A stretch of 64,000 bases of DNA from Cytophagaceae bacterium (GTDB lineage Bacteria; Bacteroidota; Bacteroidia; Cytophagales; Spirosomataceae): the NCBI GenBank assembly GCA_027486845.1, contig JAIXOL010000033.1, positions 62,001-126,000 of the forward strand. The letters run 5' to 3'. Below are positions 27,807 through 36,980 of the stretch, piece by piece (position 1 is the stretch's first letter; the number at the start of each line of letters is the position of its first letter). The notes beneath the pieces were generated by a model. That model saw only the letters and a list, made by a program, of their open reading frames with translations. It ran no database searches and was not told the origin of the DNA. The position numbers and the translations under genes are program-made.

Positions 27807-28754
27807 TCAAACAACCTTTATAGAAACGCTTCCCACTTTCATTCCTTTTTCGACGTATCGGTGTGCTTCGGCAACTTCCTCCAAAGTGTATTGTCTATCA
27901 ATTATAGCATGTAGATGCCCTTTTTCAGCTAAATCTTTGAAAAACTCTACTTGTTCTTTCGTGTCTTTCGGAATCGGAAAAATGATTTTCTTGGTAAAAA
28001 GTGGCAGATAGACATTCTGAAATAAATAACCCAATTCGGTCGAGAAATAAGTGCCGTTTTCTTTCAATAGTTTTTTGCATTTGAAAAATGAACTTTTGCC
28101 AACGGCATCAAAAACCAAATCAAATTTTTTATCGGTATCGGTAAAATCTTCTTTCGTATAATCTACCACAAAATCAGCTCCGAGAGTCTTGGCCAAAGCG
28201 ATGTTTTTAGTATCGGTTACGGCTGTTACTTCCGCTCCAAAATATTTGGCCAACTGCAAGCCCGAACTACCAATTGAGCCAGAAGTTCCATTGATGAGTA
28301 TTTTGGTGGTTTTATCAATCTTGAATTTTTCTAAATAATTTAGAGCCAAATACGAACCTTCTCCAATACAAGCGGCTTCGTAGAAGGTGAAGTTTTTGGG
28401 TTTAAGAGCAATAGAAGCACTTTCGGGTATGGCGAGGTATTCGGCGTGAGTGCCAAAGGTTGAAGTGCTTAGTCCAAATATTTCATCTCCGACCTTAAAT
28501 GACTTTACATTTTCGCCGATTTGCTCAATAATTCCCGCAAATTCACTACCGAGTGTCTGAAATCTTGGTTTAAAAAGTCCCGTAAATAATCTTGAAATAA
28601 AGTATTCGGCCGAACGCAAACCCGTATCAGTTCGATTGACGGTTGTTGCGTAAATTTTTACCAAAACTTCGTTAGATTTTGGCGTTGGTTTCTCTATTTC
28701 TTGAAGTTTCAGTACATCAGCCGAGCCGTATTCCGTGTTTATAATAGCTTTCAC
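27807..28754 (-). CDS. Zinc-free MDR family NAD(P)-dependent oxidoreductase (quinone reductase-like)
   Basis: A 315-aa medium-chain dehydrogenase/reductase. The N-terminal GroES-like part has MKAIINTEYGSADVLKLQEI, VNRTDTGLR and LGSEFAGIIEQIGENV. The cofactor domain has ILINGTSGSIGSSGLQLAKYFGA and VTDTKNIALAKTLGADFVVDY. The structural-zinc Cys cluster and catalytic-zinc residues of alcohol dehydrogenases are missing, so a quinone- or enone-reductase role is likely. The substrate is unknown. Probably cotranscribed with the GrpB gene. Confidence 0.88.
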   Translation of the reverse strand: MKAIINTEYGSADVLKLQEIEKPTPKSNEVLVKIYATTVNRTDTGLRSAEYFISRLFTGLFKPRFQTLGSEFAGIIEQIGENVKSFKVGDEIFGLSTSTFGTHAEYLAIPESASIALKPKNFTFYEAACIGEGSYLALNYLEKFKIDKTTKILINGTSGSIGSSGLQLAKYFGAEVTAVTDTKNIALAKTLGADFVVDYTKEDFTDTDKKFDLVFDAVGKSSFFKCKKLLKENGTYFSTELGYLFQNVYLPLFTKKIIFPIPKDTKEQVEFFKDLAEKGHLHAIIDRQYTLEEVAEAHRYVEKGMKVGSVSIKVV

Positions 28755-28858
28755 AATCTTGTTTTTGATTCAAAACAAAAGCTAAGCAGCAAAATAAACC
28801 ACTAAATATTGACAAAAGGTATTAAAAGGCTTTATGAGGGGAATTTTTGGGCAAAAAA

Positions 28859-29536
28859 TCACGCCGCCACAAAAAAATCCTGCACTTCGTGGGGTTGTAC
28901 TTTTATGACATTGGCCAACACCAAAACTATCAAAGTCCGAGAGGCAACTTTTCGTGAAATATTGGCAATATTGGCGTAAGTTTCTACCGTAATGCTTGGG
29001 TTTTCAGCCAAATATTTCATCAAAATCTGTTCTTTTTCCCCATAATTAAACTTGATATTTAGGCCTTTACGCTCACCTTTCAGAATTTCTTTCATTTCTT
29101 TGCTCGCTTGCACCGAGCGGTCGGCCACTCGCACATAAGCCCGACGATTTTCGACGATTCCATCCAAATCTACGTAATGTGGCTTAAATGGGCTTTTCTG
29201 AATATCATAAATTAAAACCTCACGCTCGCCTTCAACAATTAGGCGTTCGAGCTGATAATCAATGGCTGGATAAATGTATTTTTCGATGGCTTTTTGCAGA
29301 ATATACTCATCTTCATCGGGAAATTTCAAGCCTTTAATGCTCTTATCGTCGCCGATGCCAACAATCAATTTTCCGCCATCAGTATTGGCGAAAGCAACCA
29401 TTTCCCTGACAATTTTCTCAGGGTGATTGGTCTTTAATTTAAATTCTACGAACTTATTTTCGCCGTGGCGAACAAGTTCTTTCAATACCCGTAAATCAAC
29501 TTTTGATTGCTGGGTTGGTTGGTAATCCACCATCAT
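28859..29536 (-). CDS. AlbA_2 (Schlafen-type) ATP-binding domain protein with C-terminal winged helix
   Basis: Residues 20-150 form an AlbA_2 domain: HGENKFVEFKLK, then EMVAFANTDGGKLIVGIGDD, and YVRVADRSVQASKEM at the end. The C-terminal ~60 residues (EKEQILMKYLAENPS, VETYANIANISRKVASRTLI) look like a winged helix, so it is a putative DNA- or nucleic-acid-binding regulator. Comparable Bacteroidota proteins are annotated only as ATP-binding or transcriptional regulators. There is a choice of two adjacent Met codons at the start. Monocistronic. Confidence 0.82.
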   Translation of the reverse strand: MMVDYQPTQQSKVDLRVLKELVRHGENKFVEFKLKTNHPEKIVREMVAFANTDGGKLIVGIGDDKSIKGLKFPDEDEYILQKAIEKYIYPAIDYQLERLIVEGEREVLIYDIQKSPFKPHYVDLDGIVENRRAYVRVADRSVQASKEMKEILKGERKGLNIKFNYGEKEQILMKYLAENPSITVETYANIANISRKVASRTLIVLVLANVIKVQPHEVQDFFVAA

Positions 29537-29724
29537 TTCTCGAATGATTGGGTTATTGTTCTTTACCGCAGTTTTTGTGTGGTGGAAAGAACGTAAAAAT
29601 CTTATCTAAAAATATAGTTTTTGCTTTGATTATCAAAGAACCTCAACAAAAATTTCAAGTATTTAACACTTATTAGAATAACATAGTTTAATTTCGTTTG
29701 TTTTGTTTTCAACCCAATTAAACT

Positions 29725-30726
29725 ATGAAAAATATTTTATTCTTTTCTTTATTTTCTATGAGTACTCACATTATTACTGCCCAATCAAAAACAATTGGTA
29801 AAATCGACCGCTACGATGCCGCCTTAGACAAAATCTTAGATGCAAGCACCAAAATTGAAGTTTTGGGCGAAGGTTTTGTTTGGTCAGAAGGCCCCGTTTG
29901 GGTAAAAGATGGCGAATATCTATTATTTTCGGATGTGCCAGCCAATACGATTTATCGTTGGAAAAAAGGCGAAGAAATTACTGAGTTTTTGAAACCTTCA
30001 GGCTATACAGGAATTTCTCCGTACAGCGATGAACCTGGAAGTAATGGCCTGATTATCAACCGAATAGGAAACTTAGTTTCGTGCGAACACGGCGACCGAC
30101 GATTGGCTGAAATGCCACTTACTGTTGGTGGAAAACGAACGTTGGCCGATAATTATATGGGAAAAAGATTTAATAGCCCGAATGATGTTGTGCAGAAATC
30201 GAACGGAGATTATTATTTTACTGACCCACCATATGGTTTACGTCAAAAAGAAAATGATCCAAGTCGTGAAACACCACTTTTTGGCGTTTATAGAGTTGAT
30301 AAAACTGGAAAAACGACATTGATTATCGAAGATTTAACCCGCCCGAATGGTTTGGCATTTTCACCCGACGAAAAAACGCTTTACGTGGCACAATCTGACC
30401 CTAACCGTGCATATTTGATGGCTTATCCTGTTTTTGTTGATGGAAATGTTGGTAAAGGAAAAATTTTCTATGACATGACATCAATGGTCAAACAAGGGCT
30501 AAAAGGCTTGCCAGATGGACTAAAAATTGATAAAAAAGGAAATATTTTTACAACGGGGCCAGGGGGAATCTTGATTTTATCTCCCGAAGCCAAATTATTA
30601 GGAAGAATTGAAACGGGCGAAGCTACGGCTAATTGTGCTTTCGGAAACGATGGTTCGGTACTTTATATTACGGCCGATATGTATTTGCTAAAAGTACAAA
30701 CGCAGACAATTGGTAATGGTTTTTAA
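29725..30726 (+). CDS. Secreted SMP-30/gluconolactonase-like lactonase
   Basis: A six-bladed propeller of the SMP-30/LRE family that opens sugar or aryl lactones using one divalent metal. Signal peptide residues 1-19 (FSMSTHIITAQ) direct it to the periplasm or outside. Metal and active-site blocks are EGFVWSEGPVWVKDGEYLLFSD (split here as EGFVWSEGPVW and YLLFSDVP), FNSPNDVVQKSNGDYYFTDP, LTRPNGLAFSPDEKTLYV and LPDGLKIDKKGNIFTTG. The length is 333 aa. It stands alone between a divergent regulator and a convergent peptidase homologue. Confidence 0.9.
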   Translation: MKNILFFSLFSMSTHIITAQSKTIGKIDRYDAALDKILDASTKIEVLGEGFVWSEGPVWVKDGEYLLFSDVPANTIYRWKKGEEITEFLKPSGYTGISPYSDEPGSNGLIINRIGNLVSCEHGDRRLAEMPLTVGGKRTLADNYMGKRFNSPNDVVQKSNGDYYFTDPPYGLRQKENDPSRETPLFGVYRVDKTGKTTLIIEDLTRPNGLAFSPDEKTLYVAQSDPNRAYLMAYPVFVDGNVGKGKIFYDMTSMVKQGLKGLPDGLKIDKKGNIFTTGPGGILILSPEAKLLGRIETGEATANCAFGNDGSVLYITADMYLLKVQTQTIGNGF

Positions 30727-30779
30727 ATATTTTTGCCACACTTTTTTATCGTTGACAAAAAAGTGTGGCAAAAATATTT
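30725..30779. terminator. 23-bp perfect-stem bidirectional terminator
   Basis: Arms 30725-30747 and 30757-30779 are exact reverse complements around a 9-base loop. The core GCCACAC/GTGTGGC is shared with hairpins at 7644 and 21063. It sits between two convergent genes. Confidence 0.85.
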
Positions 30780-30783
30780 TTAT

Positions 30784-32064
30784 TTACTTCCCTCCTACCA
30801 CAACCTCACAAAGCTCTTCTATATTGAAGTATTTATTGGCTATTTCCATGACGTCTTCGCTCGAAACCGCAGTTATATGCTGAATATATTTTTGGTAAAA
30901 ATCACTCGATAGCTTTTCTAAAATCACTACTTTTTGGCGGTCAGCTACTTCAAATGGAGTATTTAATGAACCCACAAATGAGCCAATCATATAATTTTTG
31001 GCGGTTTCAAGTTCATTTTCTGAAATTTGTTCAGTTTGAAGACAGGCTATTTCCTTGTGTATTTCATCAATCGTTTGTTGTGTAAACTCTTTCTTAACAT
31101 CCGTTCCGATAATCAAATAACCATTTTCTTTCTGTGGAATTAATGAAGATGAGATTCCGTAGGTAAAACCTTTTTCCTCTCTGATATTTTTCATCAAGCG
31201 ACTTCCGAAATATCCACCAAAAATAGTATTGGTTACAATGAATTTGAAAAAATCAGGGTGTGTGCGATTAAATAATTTTCTACCAACTCGAATCGAAGAT
31301 TGTAAATTTTCGGGACGATTTACCAATAAATTTTCACCAGCTTTTGGGCTTTCTGGAAATTTATCTTCTAATTTTTCTGGTAAACTTGCTGGGATTTTCC
31401 CAAAAACCTCATTTAAACCTTTTATTTCTTCCTCGCCGAAATTTCCCGATAAAAAAATCGTGAATGATTTTCCACTGATTTGTTTCGCATAAAAATCACG
31501 AACGGCTTCGTGAGTAATATTCTCAATAGTGGCTTGATTGACCGATTTCCCATAAGGATGATTTGAACCAAAGATTTGCTCTCTGAAAGTTTGACTTGCC
31601 ACAAAGGCGGTCTTTTCAAGATTGACTTTGAGGGTTTGAGAAGCAATATTTCTTTGCATTGAAAACTCTTCTTCTGGAAAAATCGACTCCGAAATCATTT
31701 CTTTAAGCATTGGCAAAAGTTTTGTCAGATGCTTCGTTAGCCCATGAACCGTAATTGACAAACGCTCAAACGATTGATTAATTTCGGTAAAAGCTCCGAA
31801 TTGGTCAAAGAACTCGCTAATTTCGGCCGATTTATGAGTTTTCGTACCTTCTGTAATCATTTTTGATACAAAAAGTGACTCTCCGCCAACGACATCAAAT
31901 TTACTACCTGCATCAAAAATCAATTCTAAACGCATAACAGGCTGTTCGCCAGCTCGTATCGTATAAAGTGGAATATTATTATCAAGAATTCTTTTTTCAG
32001 CAGTTGGAATATTTACGTGTTCTACTTTCCTTGATGGTGGAGCAATGGTTCGGTCTAAAATCAT
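30784..32064 (-). CDS. M16 (insulinase-type) peptidase homologue lacking the zinc motif
   Basis: Starting at ATG 32064 (MILDRTIAPPSRK, 426 aa), the protein has two M16 halves. Where catalytic members have HxxEH, this one reads GGESLFVSKMITEGT, so both His and the Glu are gone. The C-terminal substrate-clamp motif R-x-x-x-G-x-x-Y is kept (NIREEKGFTYGIS). This is the pattern of the non-catalytic partner in the two-subunit M16B peptidases, which is often encoded beside its catalytic partner. No catalytic M16 gene lies next to it here. An upstream in-frame start at 32172 would add a hydrophobic stretch that looks like translated promoter. Confidence 0.9.
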   Translation of the reverse strand: MILDRTIAPPSRKVEHVNIPTAEKRILDNNIPLYTIRAGEQPVMRLELIFDAGSKFDVVGGESLFVSKMITEGTKTHKSAEISEFFDQFGAFTEINQSFERLSITVHGLTKHLTKLLPMLKEMISESIFPEEEFSMQRNIASQTLKVNLEKTAFVASQTFREQIFGSNHPYGKSVNQATIENITHEAVRDFYAKQISGKSFTIFLSGNFGEEEIKGLNEVFGKIPASLPEKLEDKFPESPKAGENLLVNRPENLQSSIRVGRKLFNRTHPDFFKFIVTNTIFGGYFGSRLMKNIREEKGFTYGISSSLIPQKENGYLIIGTDVKKEFTQQTIDEIHKEIACLQTEQISENELETAKNYMIGSFVGSLNTPFEVADRQKVVILEKLSSDFYQKYIQHITAVSSEDVMEIANKYFNIEELCEVVVGGK

Positions 32065-32227
32065 CAAAAATATATTTATAATTATCAAATATGGTGTTTG
32101 TGACAACGCTAACGTAAATGTAGAACTAAAAAGTACAATTTCAGTCTCTTTTTTATAGAAAAACGCACTCATGAAGATAAAAGTTTATCGTCACAAGTGC
32201 GTTTATTTTCTCTCAATAAAAATTACT

Positions 32228-33760
32228 TTACTCTAAACTCAAACCATAACAAGTCGTGCGAGCCGAACTTTGGTAAGTTCCACAAATCATCACGCCTTCT
32301 TCTTCTTGTTCTTTAGCTTCTTTGATGGCCGCTTTAAAATCACTTACCGAATTAATGCGTTTGTCTCCTACTTTCATCACCACAAAACCTTCACGCATTT
32401 GTGTGTAGTCTGCAATGTCACCTTCAATAATCTTTTTTACCAACACACCATTCTGAATACCCATGCGTTGCTTATCAGTTGAAGAAAGTTCAGCCAATTC
32501 AACACCGAGTTGCTCAAAAGATTTATTTTCTGAAACAATGGTGTTTTTTACAATGTCTTTTCCACCATCGCGATTACGAAGCGTTACATCAAAATCTTTC
32601 AGCGAGCCATTTCTATTTACCGTTACGCGAGTTGATTCACCCGGACGTTTACGACCAATAATTTCTTGTAATTTCGGGCCGCTCTTAGTATTCAAGCCAT
32701 CAATTTTCACAATTACATCACCTTTTTGAATACCTGCTGCTTTTGCTGCACCATTTTCTACAACATCGGCTACATAAATGCCTTCATCTGTTTTAGTTTT
32801 AAATTCTTCGGCTTTCTTGCCATCTAATTCAACCAAATTGATACCTAAATATCCACGTTGCACGCTTCCGTATTTTACAATATCAGCGGTTACTTTTTTC
32901 ACGATTTCAGATGGAACTGCAAATGCATAACCTGCGTAAGCACCATTTGGGCTAGCAATTGCAGTATTGATACCAATCAGTTCACCTTTAAGGTTTACTA
33001 AAGCACCACCACTATTGCCGGGGTTTACTGCCGCATCGGTTTGGATAAACGACTCAATGGCATCGCTTGTTTTCTGACGACCATCTTCGCCATAACGACG
33101 ATACATTTGTTGTTGCTGTTTCTCGGCCAAAATACCAATATTTCTACCTTTAGCACTTACGATACCCGCCGTTACGGTAGATTCTAAGTTAAACGGATTA
33201 CCAACTGCTAAAACCCACTCACCAACTTTTACATTATCTGAATTAGCAAATGCCATTGCAGGGTGCTTTCCGCCTTCGATTTTGATAACCGCAATATCTG
33301 TTGAAGGGTCAGTACCAATTATTTTTGCAGTATAAGATTTGTGGTCAGAAGTTACAACTTCTAACTCTGTCGCTCCTTCAATTACGTGATTGTTAGTTGC
33401 AATAAAACCATCATTTGTGATGATAACTCCCGAACCCGATGATTCCTGCTGCTGATTACGTGGCTGTCCAAACGGACTTTCTCCACCAAAGAAATCATCA
33501 AAAATAGTACGTTGTTGTGAAGCCGTCCGAGTTGTTTTTGCTTTGATATGAACAACCGAAGGAGTTGATAGTTCGGCTGCATAAGTAAAATCGCCCGGAA
33601 CTCCAGCAGGCCCATCATAATTTGCTAAACGTGCGAGCGAAGGTTTTGAGGCTTCACTAAAAATTACATTATTTCCTTGCAATCCTAGCAAGTGATAACC
33701 TCCAATCGTGATAATACTGCTCAAAACAGCAATACCGATGGTTTTTACTGTGTTATTCAT
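32228..33760 (-). CDS. degP: DegP/HtrA (Do) family periplasmic serine protease
   Basis: Envelope protease and chaperone for misfolded proteins. An N-terminal signal or anchor segment (residues ~7-25) is followed by a trypsin-like domain with catalytic His in ATNNHVIEG (~125), Asp in DPSTDIAVIK (~155) and Ser in NPGNSGGALV (~250). Two PDZ domains follow: one from RGYLGINLVEL with GDVIVKIDG, one after ELAELSSTDKQ with VMKVGDKRINS. The length is 510 aa. The C-terminus has two Cys (MICGTYQSSARTTCYGL), which is unusual. Hsp20 lies upstream on the same strand, a protein-quality theme. Confidence 0.95.
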   Translation of the reverse strand: MNNTVKTIGIAVLSSIITIGGYHLLGLQGNNVIFSEASKPSLARLANYDGPAGVPGDFTYAAELSTPSVVHIKAKTTRTASQQRTIFDDFFGGESPFGQPRNQQQESSGSGVIITNDGFIATNNHVIEGATELEVVTSDHKSYTAKIIGTDPSTDIAVIKIEGGKHPAMAFANSDNVKVGEWVLAVGNPFNLESTVTAGIVSAKGRNIGILAEKQQQQMYRRYGEDGRQKTSDAIESFIQTDAAVNPGNSGGALVNLKGELIGINTAIASPNGAYAGYAFAVPSEIVKKVTADIVKYGSVQRGYLGINLVELDGKKAEEFKTKTDEGIYVADVVENGAAKAAGIQKGDVIVKIDGLNTKSGPKLQEIIGRKRPGESTRVTVNRNGSLKDFDVTLRNRDGGKDIVKNTIVSENKSFEQLGVELAELSSTDKQRMGIQNGVLVKKIIEGDIADYTQMREGFVVMKVGDKRINSVSDFKAAIKEAKEQEEEGVMICGTYQSSARTTCYGLSLE

Positions 33761-34032
33761 TTTTTCTATGCGTTGTTTTACCGTTAATATTATTTATCTA
33801 ATCGACTTATATTTCGACTATTAGTAATGTTTCTTCAAATAGTTTTGTATTTATAACGAAACGAGGCTTGTTTTTGTTTCATGCAAATTTAACGTAAAAG
33901 TATGTATGTAAATTCGTGTACATGAGGAATTTTAACAAATTTTAACGGAATATTTTTTTTAAGTAATTTATACAGAAATACAAGGTACAGAAATTAATCT
34001 ATACCTTGCTCAAACTCAATTATTACTCAAAC

Positions 34033-34458
34033 TTATGCAATCTCAATCAAGCGAGGCTCTTTTGGTTTTGCTTCTTCTTTTTTAGGAAGTTCTAAGCCTA
34101 AGATACCGTCGTTGTATGTAGCCACAATTTTTTCGCTATCTACAGTTTTTGGTAAAGTGAACGAACGCTTGAATGTACTAAAACTAAATTCTTTTCGAGT
34201 GTATTTCCCGCTAGTTTCGGTATTTTCCTCTTTTTTCTCAGTTGAGATAGTTAAAGTATTTTCGTGAACATTTACTTTAAAATCTTCTTTCTTTAAACCC
34301 GGAGCAGCCAATTCTATCTTAAAAGCATCTTCGCTTTCGATTACGTTTACTGCTGGAAATGAATGTTGATGTGCAGGAGCTACACGCTCAAAGTCATTTA
34401 ATAAATTGCCTAATACTGCTGGAAAAACTGGTGCGAAATTTCTTACTAACGTTGCCAT
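34033..34458 (-). CDS. Hsp20/alpha-crystallin family small heat-shock protein
   Basis: A 141-aa ATP-independent holdase. The alpha-crystallin domain runs from AVNVIESEDAFKIELAAPGL through NTLTISTEKKEE and KEFSFSTFKRSFTLP to the signature ATYNDGILGLELPK. The C-terminal PRLIEIA carries the I-x-I/V-type anchor used for oligomer formation. I see no CIRCE element upstream, so HrcA control is not supported. Confidence 0.95.
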   Translation of the reverse strand: MATLVRNFAPVFPAVLGNLLNDFERVAPAHQHSFPAVNVIESEDAFKIELAAPGLKKEDFKVNVHENTLTISTEKKEENTETSGKYTRKEFSFSTFKRSFTLPKTVDSEKIVATYNDGILGLELPKKEEAKPKEPRLIEIA

Positions 34459-34673
34459 AATTTTTATTTGTTTTAATGTTTATTTCGTTTTGTGCCACTA
34501 CCTTGTGGCGATGCGAATATTTCATCAATTTACGTACCAATCGATTATTTCGGACTTTTTGGCTGAATTTTGTGTTTTTCAAGAATTTAAAAATGCCATA
34601 TTGTCTTGTTTTTTATATTGTAGGCTGACTCACGGCAGAAACTTTGATTTATCTTCAAATGCCTAAAAACAAA

Positions 34674-34701
34674 AAAGGATTTGACCAAAGCCAAATCCTT
34701 T
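34674..34701 (-). terminator. Terminator of the haloperoxidase-like gene
   Basis: AAAGGATTT pairs with AAATCCTTT. On the minus strand the stem is followed by a run of T, which fits the minus-strand gene ending at 34725. Confidence 0.75.
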
Positions 34702-34724
34702 CCGTGATTTAAATAAATCTATTC

Positions 34725-36050
34725 TTATTTTTTCGCTTTCTGTATAACTAGTTTACCGATTTCTTGTCCCGCTTTCAAGCCTTCGTCACATCCAGAACGG
34801 AAGTGTATTCCTCCATATACACGACTGATAGAGGCCTGTTCTGCTGCTTCCTTGAAAGACTTGAACTGTCCAACGCCATGTCCAAATTTTGCTTCGGTAG
34901 AATCGGTAAATGAAACATTATCGCCAAACAATTCGGTAAGCACTTCAGCAGAAGCTGCCGAAATTGTACTATGTCCACTCGTGTATTCTGGGAAAGGCGG
35001 AGTTTGTAAAAACGGCACCCACTTGGTGTCTACACTTGCATTGATAATAGTTTCGGGGCGAATTTTGTGGAAGCGATATTTTGTTTCCCAACATTGAATG
35101 AAAGCATCACGCAGAGCCATAGAAACCAATAGATATGCTTGTACTGATTTTGCAAAATCTACTTTTTTATCTTTGCAAACCGTTTTTGCGATAGCCAACC
35201 AGTGTCCACCCGGAGTCATTTTTTTATCGGCAAACATTACGTGCCCTTGTACGTTCATTACAAAAGCGTTATCATCCCAAAACCATGCAATGCGTTTTTC
35301 TTCTTCCGAAAGTTTATTACCCATTTCATAAACTTCTGTCACTTCTTTCATAAAAGGACTTGTTTTAGCCAAATCATAAGCAAAAGGTGGTGGTGGCAAA
35401 AACTGCGAAGACGAATCAATCACCATCGGTCTGATTTTGCCCCAATTTGGTTCAATCGCATCGGCATACGATGGCGGCGTTGGTGTCCAAGTACCGGGCT
35501 TGTTTTGTAAAGTATAACGTAAACCACGAGTTTGTGGGTAATTATCTTTCTTTGCGTAAGCCAAAACTGCTTTTCCAACCTCAGTTCCGTAGGCGACCGA
35601 ACGCTCGATTACATCACTCGGCACACCTGCTGTTTTAAATTTCTTATCCAAAGCCTTCTCAAAGGCATCATATTTTTCAACCGAAAACGTAAGACCACGT
35701 GCAACTGTCATAAAAGCTTTAATACTTGCTAATTGGTGACAATATTCTTTTCCTGCATCTATTTTTGGCACCTCATTAAAATCTTTAACTCTACTAACCA
35801 TCGAAGACATATCTTTCTCACCCGAAACGAGAGCTTCATAACCCGCCAAATTTGCATATGAATAAATACGACTCGCTACTGGTGGAGAAAAAATGTCATG
35901 TACGATTACATCGGTGAGTTGATTAACGCAATCATGGTACAAATCGGGATTATTCACTAACGGGGTGTATTCAGCCGATGTTTTTTGCTTACAGGCATTA
36001 GCAAATATAACAATTAATAGGAGCGTAAGCAGGTTTTTTGGTGATTTCAT
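34725..36050 (-). CDS. Vanadium-dependent haloperoxidase / PAP2-like lipoprotein
   Basis: A 441-aa helical protein with lipoprotein signal (IVIFANAC). Phosphate- or vanadate-pocket motifs are in order: K-x6-R-P in KYRFHKIRPETI, TSGH in FPEYTSGHSTISAASA, and S-R-x5-H in SRVYGGIHFRSGC. The Asp that normally follows this last His by four residues is Gly, with an Asp two residues later. Family members are haloperoxidases or phosphatases, and sequence alone does not tell which. It may be attached to the outer or inner membrane facing the periplasm. Monocistronic with its own terminator. Confidence 0.88.
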   Translation of the reverse strand: MKSPKNLLTLLLIVIFANACKQKTSAEYTPLVNNPDLYHDCVNQLTDVIVHDIFSPPVASRIYSYANLAGYEALVSGEKDMSSMVSRVKDFNEVPKIDAGKEYCHQLASIKAFMTVARGLTFSVEKYDAFEKALDKKFKTAGVPSDVIERSVAYGTEVGKAVLAYAKKDNYPQTRGLRYTLQNKPGTWTPTPPSYADAIEPNWGKIRPMVIDSSSQFLPPPPFAYDLAKTSPFMKEVTEVYEMGNKLSEEEKRIAWFWDDNAFVMNVQGHVMFADKKMTPGGHWLAIAKTVCKDKKVDFAKSVQAYLLVSMALRDAFIQCWETKYRFHKIRPETIINASVDTKWVPFLQTPPFPEYTSGHSTISAASAEVLTELFGDNVSFTDSTEAKFGHGVGQFKSFKEAAEQASISRVYGGIHFRSGCDEGLKAGQEIGKLVIQKAKK

Positions 36051-36101
36051 CTTCTAAAAAATGTAAGTGGTTAAGTATTACTATTTTAAACGAACCGTCT
36101 T

Positions 36102-36120
36102 TACAGGTTAAAAACCTGTA
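36102..36120. repeat. REP-like hairpin, family ACAGGTTAAAAACCTGT
   Basis: TACAGGTT and AACCTGTA flank a 3-base loop. The 17-base core is identical to that at 50475-50491, and a looped variant lies at 50433-50452. Confidence 0.7.
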
Positions 36121-36422
36121 TTGTATAGAAGGACAAAAATACGTGGTTTTTTTTAGAATACCGGTTAAAATTCTATTTTGCTGGAAAATTCCTACTTTAA
36201 AAAACAACGAAAACTCGCCACTTTCACAGGCTTTTACAGGATCTCCAAATTTCCGAAGGCAAATCTTTTAGAATTCGTATAGTCCAAAATACACGTTGTT
36301 GCTTAATTCAGAAATATTACGAAGCCTACAACAAAATACTAATTTTCCATCCACAAAAATATAAGTTTTATACATATTTTTTGCCACTCATCAGAAAACA
36401 AAAAAGTATTTAACCAAGTATC

Positions 36423-36460
36423 TTGCATTGCATAGTACTTTATAGTATCTTTGTATAGTA
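36423..36460 (+). promoter_or_regulatory. padR promoter with triple ATAGTA repeat
   Basis: TTG at 36423-36425 and TATCTTTG at 36446-36453, spaced by 20 bases, fit the Bacteroidota sigma-A promoter. ATAGTA occurs at 36432-36437, 36442-36447 and 36455-36460, across the spacer, -7 element and likely start point. Inference: binding site for the PadR protein, giving autorepression. Confidence 0.65.
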
Positions 36461-36541
36461 ATCACCATAAAGCTGTTGTTGATATTAAAGAAACCTCAAA
36501 CTTTTTAAACTTCCCTTTTTGATTGATAAGGGATTAAAAAT

Positions 36542-36871
36542 ATGGATTTAGAAAATGCCCAAGTGCAGATGCGGAAAGGGATTTTGGAGTACTGCATTCT
36601 GCATATAATTTCGAGGGGTGAAATTTACGCCTCCGAAATTCTTTATGAACTCATCAACGCCAAAATAATGGTTGTTGAAGGTACACTTTACCCTTTATTG
36701 ACCCGTCTGAAAAATGCAGGCTTGCTCGATTACAAATGGGTGGAATCAACTTCTGGCCCACCCCGTAAATATTACGTATTGACTGATACAGGGATAATGT
36801 TTTTAGAAAACTTGAATAATACTTGGAGCGAACTTGCAGAGTCCGTTACGACAATCATAAGCAAGAAGTAA
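36542..36871 (+). CDS. PadR family transcriptional regulator
   Basis: A 109-aa winged-helix repressor: MRKGILEYCILHIISRGEIYASEILYELI is split by the recognition helix region VVEGTLYPLLTRLKNAGLL, then the wing SGPPRKYYVLTDTGI. It is the short form with a minimal C-terminal dimer helix. It lies directly upstream of the PspC/GIN gene and is surely cotranscribed. In Bacteroidota, PadR plus PspC-domain pairs are common; the signal they read is unknown. Confidence 0.93.
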   Translation: MDLENAQVQMRKGILEYCILHIISRGEIYASEILYELINAKIMVVEGTLYPLLTRLKNAGLLDYKWVESTSGPPRKYYVLTDTGIMFLENLNNTWSELAESVTTIISKK

Positions 36872-36980
36872 AATTTCTATGTTAGGTGTTCGGGTTTCGA
36901 TATTCGTGGCTCGAAAACTAACATCGATTAAAACATCGAAAAAACAAACATCGGACACTGAAAAAGACATTAATAATTCA

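Larger units (their letters stand above)
36051..36541. other. Gap between divergent haloperoxidase and padR genes
   Basis: Contains a REP-like hairpin at 36102-36120 (core ACAGGTTAAAAACCTGT, also at 50475-50491), a weak TAGAAT/ATTCTA inverted repeat near 36152-36173, and the padR promoter with three ATAGTA repeats at 36432-36460. I see no gene in it. Confidence 0.6.

Noticed and set aside
34459-34673. CIRCE or heat-shock operator upstream of hsp20
   Set aside because: Only a short GCCAC/GTGGC inverted repeat is present; no TTAGCACTC/GAGTGCTAA pair.
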